A program made the position numbers and the translations under genes. From a virus, in IMG/VR virus record IMGVR_UViG_3300017783_005857, positions 1-32,589 of that record: a DNA stretch of 32,589 bases. One strand, 5' to 3'. The notes under the pieces were generated by a model that saw nothing but the letters and a program-made list of their open reading frames with translations, had not been told where the DNA came from and made no database searches. Positions 31,617 through 32,589 of the stretch are shown piece after piece. Position 1 is the first letter of the stretch; the number at the start of each line of letters is the position of its first letter.

Positions 31617-32237
31617 CTATACATTCCATGCCTGTTGTTTATCAACTATAATTAAATAATCTAGTTGATTTAATTCAACATCTTTTGGTTTTGTTCTAAT
31701 TTTTTGCACAGAAGTTGCATAGGGTCTTGCCATTTCTACTAGTTCGTGTACATTTTTATAGCCCGCTGTTCCGTCATCGTTCCAAAAGTTACAATGCCCT
31801 TTTGGCGGGGGTGCAGCATCCATAAAAGAACGAGCCCAAGGAAATGTTAAAATTAGTCTTCGTTCAGTTAGTTGTAGTAAATTTTCAAAAGCCTTTTTAT
31901 AATCTACTAAATGTTCTAATACTTCAGAACATATCACACACTCATAAGAATCTTTTGGAAAAGTTGAAAGATCAAATATGTTTGTATTTACTACTTTTAA
32001 TGTAATTCCACGAGCTTTCATTCTTTCTTCGAACTCTGGGTATTTATTACGTTCTGGAATATAATCAGTCGGAGTAACGTCCCAGCCTATATCTGCTAAA
32101 TATTGATCTAATTGCGGTACTCCGCAACCAACATTAAGAACTTCTTTTTTTGTTCCATATACAGGTAAAGCATCTACTATAGATACATGACGTATATCTA
32201 ACCAATGATCATTAACAAACGGTGGTTTTTCAAGCAT
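31617..32237 (-). CDS. Class I SAM methyltransferase
   Basis: A 206-aa methyltransferase (UbiE/Methyltransf_11-like). Motif I is VLNVGCGVPQLDQYL, motif II WDVTPTDYIPE and the motif IV region VICSEVLEHLVDYKKAFENLL. The start is placed at the ATG at 32237, with AAGG nine bases upstream and an eight-base overlap with the previous gene; an ATG at 32255 lacks a Shine-Dalgarno. The substrate is probably a sugar of the same glycan. Confidence 0.88.
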   Translation of the reverse strand: MLEKPPFVNDHWLDIRHVSIVDALPVYGTKKEVLNVGCGVPQLDQYLADIGWDVTPTDYIPERNKYPEFEERMKARGITLKVVNTNIFDLSTFPKDSYECVICSEVLEHLVDYKKAFENLLQLTERRLILTFPWARSFMDAAPPPKGHCNFWNDDGTAGYKNVHELVEMARPYATSVQKIRTKPKDVELNQLDYLIIVDKQQAWNV

Positions 32238-32589
32238 TATAAATAACCTTTTCATAATTAAAGTGTAATGGTTTTACTACATCCCAGACTTCTTGTCCTC
32301 TTTGAAAATAAGCTATATCAACATCAAGATCTAAAGCGTGAGCTACATGGTATAACGCAGAATCAGCCAATATTCTATATGTTGCTTTTTTCATTATATC
32401 AGCAGCAAATGACATAGGAATTTTTTTAATATCCCACATCCAATCAGGAGAGATAACTGGGAGATCTAAATTATTTTCTTGTTCCCATTTTTGAATATAC
32501 GATTTATTTAAATTTTTTCTTTCTAGTCCGGTATTTCCAGAAAAGAAAATAAACTCGTTGGGTAATTTAATACCTGTTTCTTCATACCA
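32230..32589 (-). CDS. Partial protein at window edge, possible GT9-like transferase
   Basis: The frame is open from the right edge to the stop at 32230, giving 119 C-terminal residues; an internal ATG at 32439 is not the start. It contains LPNEFIFFSGNTGLER and, near the end, RILADSALYHVAHALDLDVDIAYFQRG. The latter resembles the donor-site 'DSG.xHxA' block of family 9 glycosyltransferases. The match is short, so the function is a guess from motif and neighbours. Confidence 0.5.
   Translation of the reverse strand, partial: WYEETGIKLPNEFIFFSGNTGLERKNLNKSYIQKWEQENNLDLPVISPDWMWDIKKIPMSFAADIMKKATYRILADSALYHVAHALDLDVDIAYFQRGQEVWDVVKPLHFNYEKVIYNA

Noticed and set aside
32230-32439. A complete 69-aa gene starting at the ATG at 32439
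   Set aside because: The same frame is open upstream to the window edge with protein-like sequence, so this is the C-terminus of a larger partial gene.
1-32589. tRNA genes, CRISPR arrays, insertion sequences, attachment sites
   Set aside because: No cloverleaf, repeat-spacer array, transposase, integrase or duplicated att-like sequence was found by reading both strands.

Overview
This AT-rich window is best read as part of a large lytic, T4-like tailed phage, probably marine. Every supported gene lies on the minus strand, so transcription runs from position 32589 towards position 1. Genes are packed with ATGA or TAATG overlaps or gaps of a few bases. The replication set (gp46/gp47-type nuclease, SSB, UvsW-type helicase, family A polymerase, CHC2/TOPRIM primase, DnaB-type helicase) combined with class Ia RNR, NAD-type ligase and host-like metabolic genes points to a phage of a marine Gram-negative host. 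The BMP-type binding protein resembles alphaproteobacterial versions as I remember them, so such a host is plausible but not shown. No structural, packaging, integrase, tRNA or CRISPR feature was seen.

Layout in transcription order. (1) 32589-26169 is a surface-glycan module: a gene cut by the edge, three SAM methyltransferases (two FkbM-type), an NAD-dependent epimerase, three glycosyltransferases and two small proteins. (2) 26168-25970 is a 199-base gap with small palindromes. (3) 25969-19747 holds short transcription units: a PC4-like ssDNA-binding protein, a single-repeat HTH protein, NAD+ ligase, a four-repeat HTH protein, an unknown protein, a half-size Na/Pi cotransporter, UV-damage endonuclease and a membrane coiled-coil protein. 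Several have recognisable promoters or terminators. (4) 19681-1 is one continuous run of replication and nucleotide genes: HTH protein, helicase, small ORFs, primase, polymerase, UvsW-like helicase, SSB, a glycosyltransferase, gp47/gp46 split by a 2OG oxygenase, then nrdA, a glycine-zipper envelope protein, nrdB, a BMP-family binding protein and an isopenicillin-N-synthase-like oxygenase cut by the left edge.

Together the genes rebuild host metabolism around DNA synthesis: phosphate import (Na/Pi), possible nucleoside or purine capture (BMP), deoxynucleotide production (NrdAB), replication and recombination, and repair (UVDE, ligase).

The most unusual signal is regulatory. At 19682-19733 and 21682-21738 a near-consensus sigma70 promoter (TTGACA-17-TATAAT and TTGACA-17-TATTAT) is embedded in a perfect inverted repeat. 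The left arm lies in the -35/-10 spacer, the -10 box in the loop, and the right arm contains the Shine-Dalgarno of the next gene, followed by a T-run and the ATG. The same DNA can therefore be a terminator (with a masked RBS) for read-through RNA and a promoter with a free RBS for its own transcript. A weaker version without a T-run lies in front of the ligase gene.
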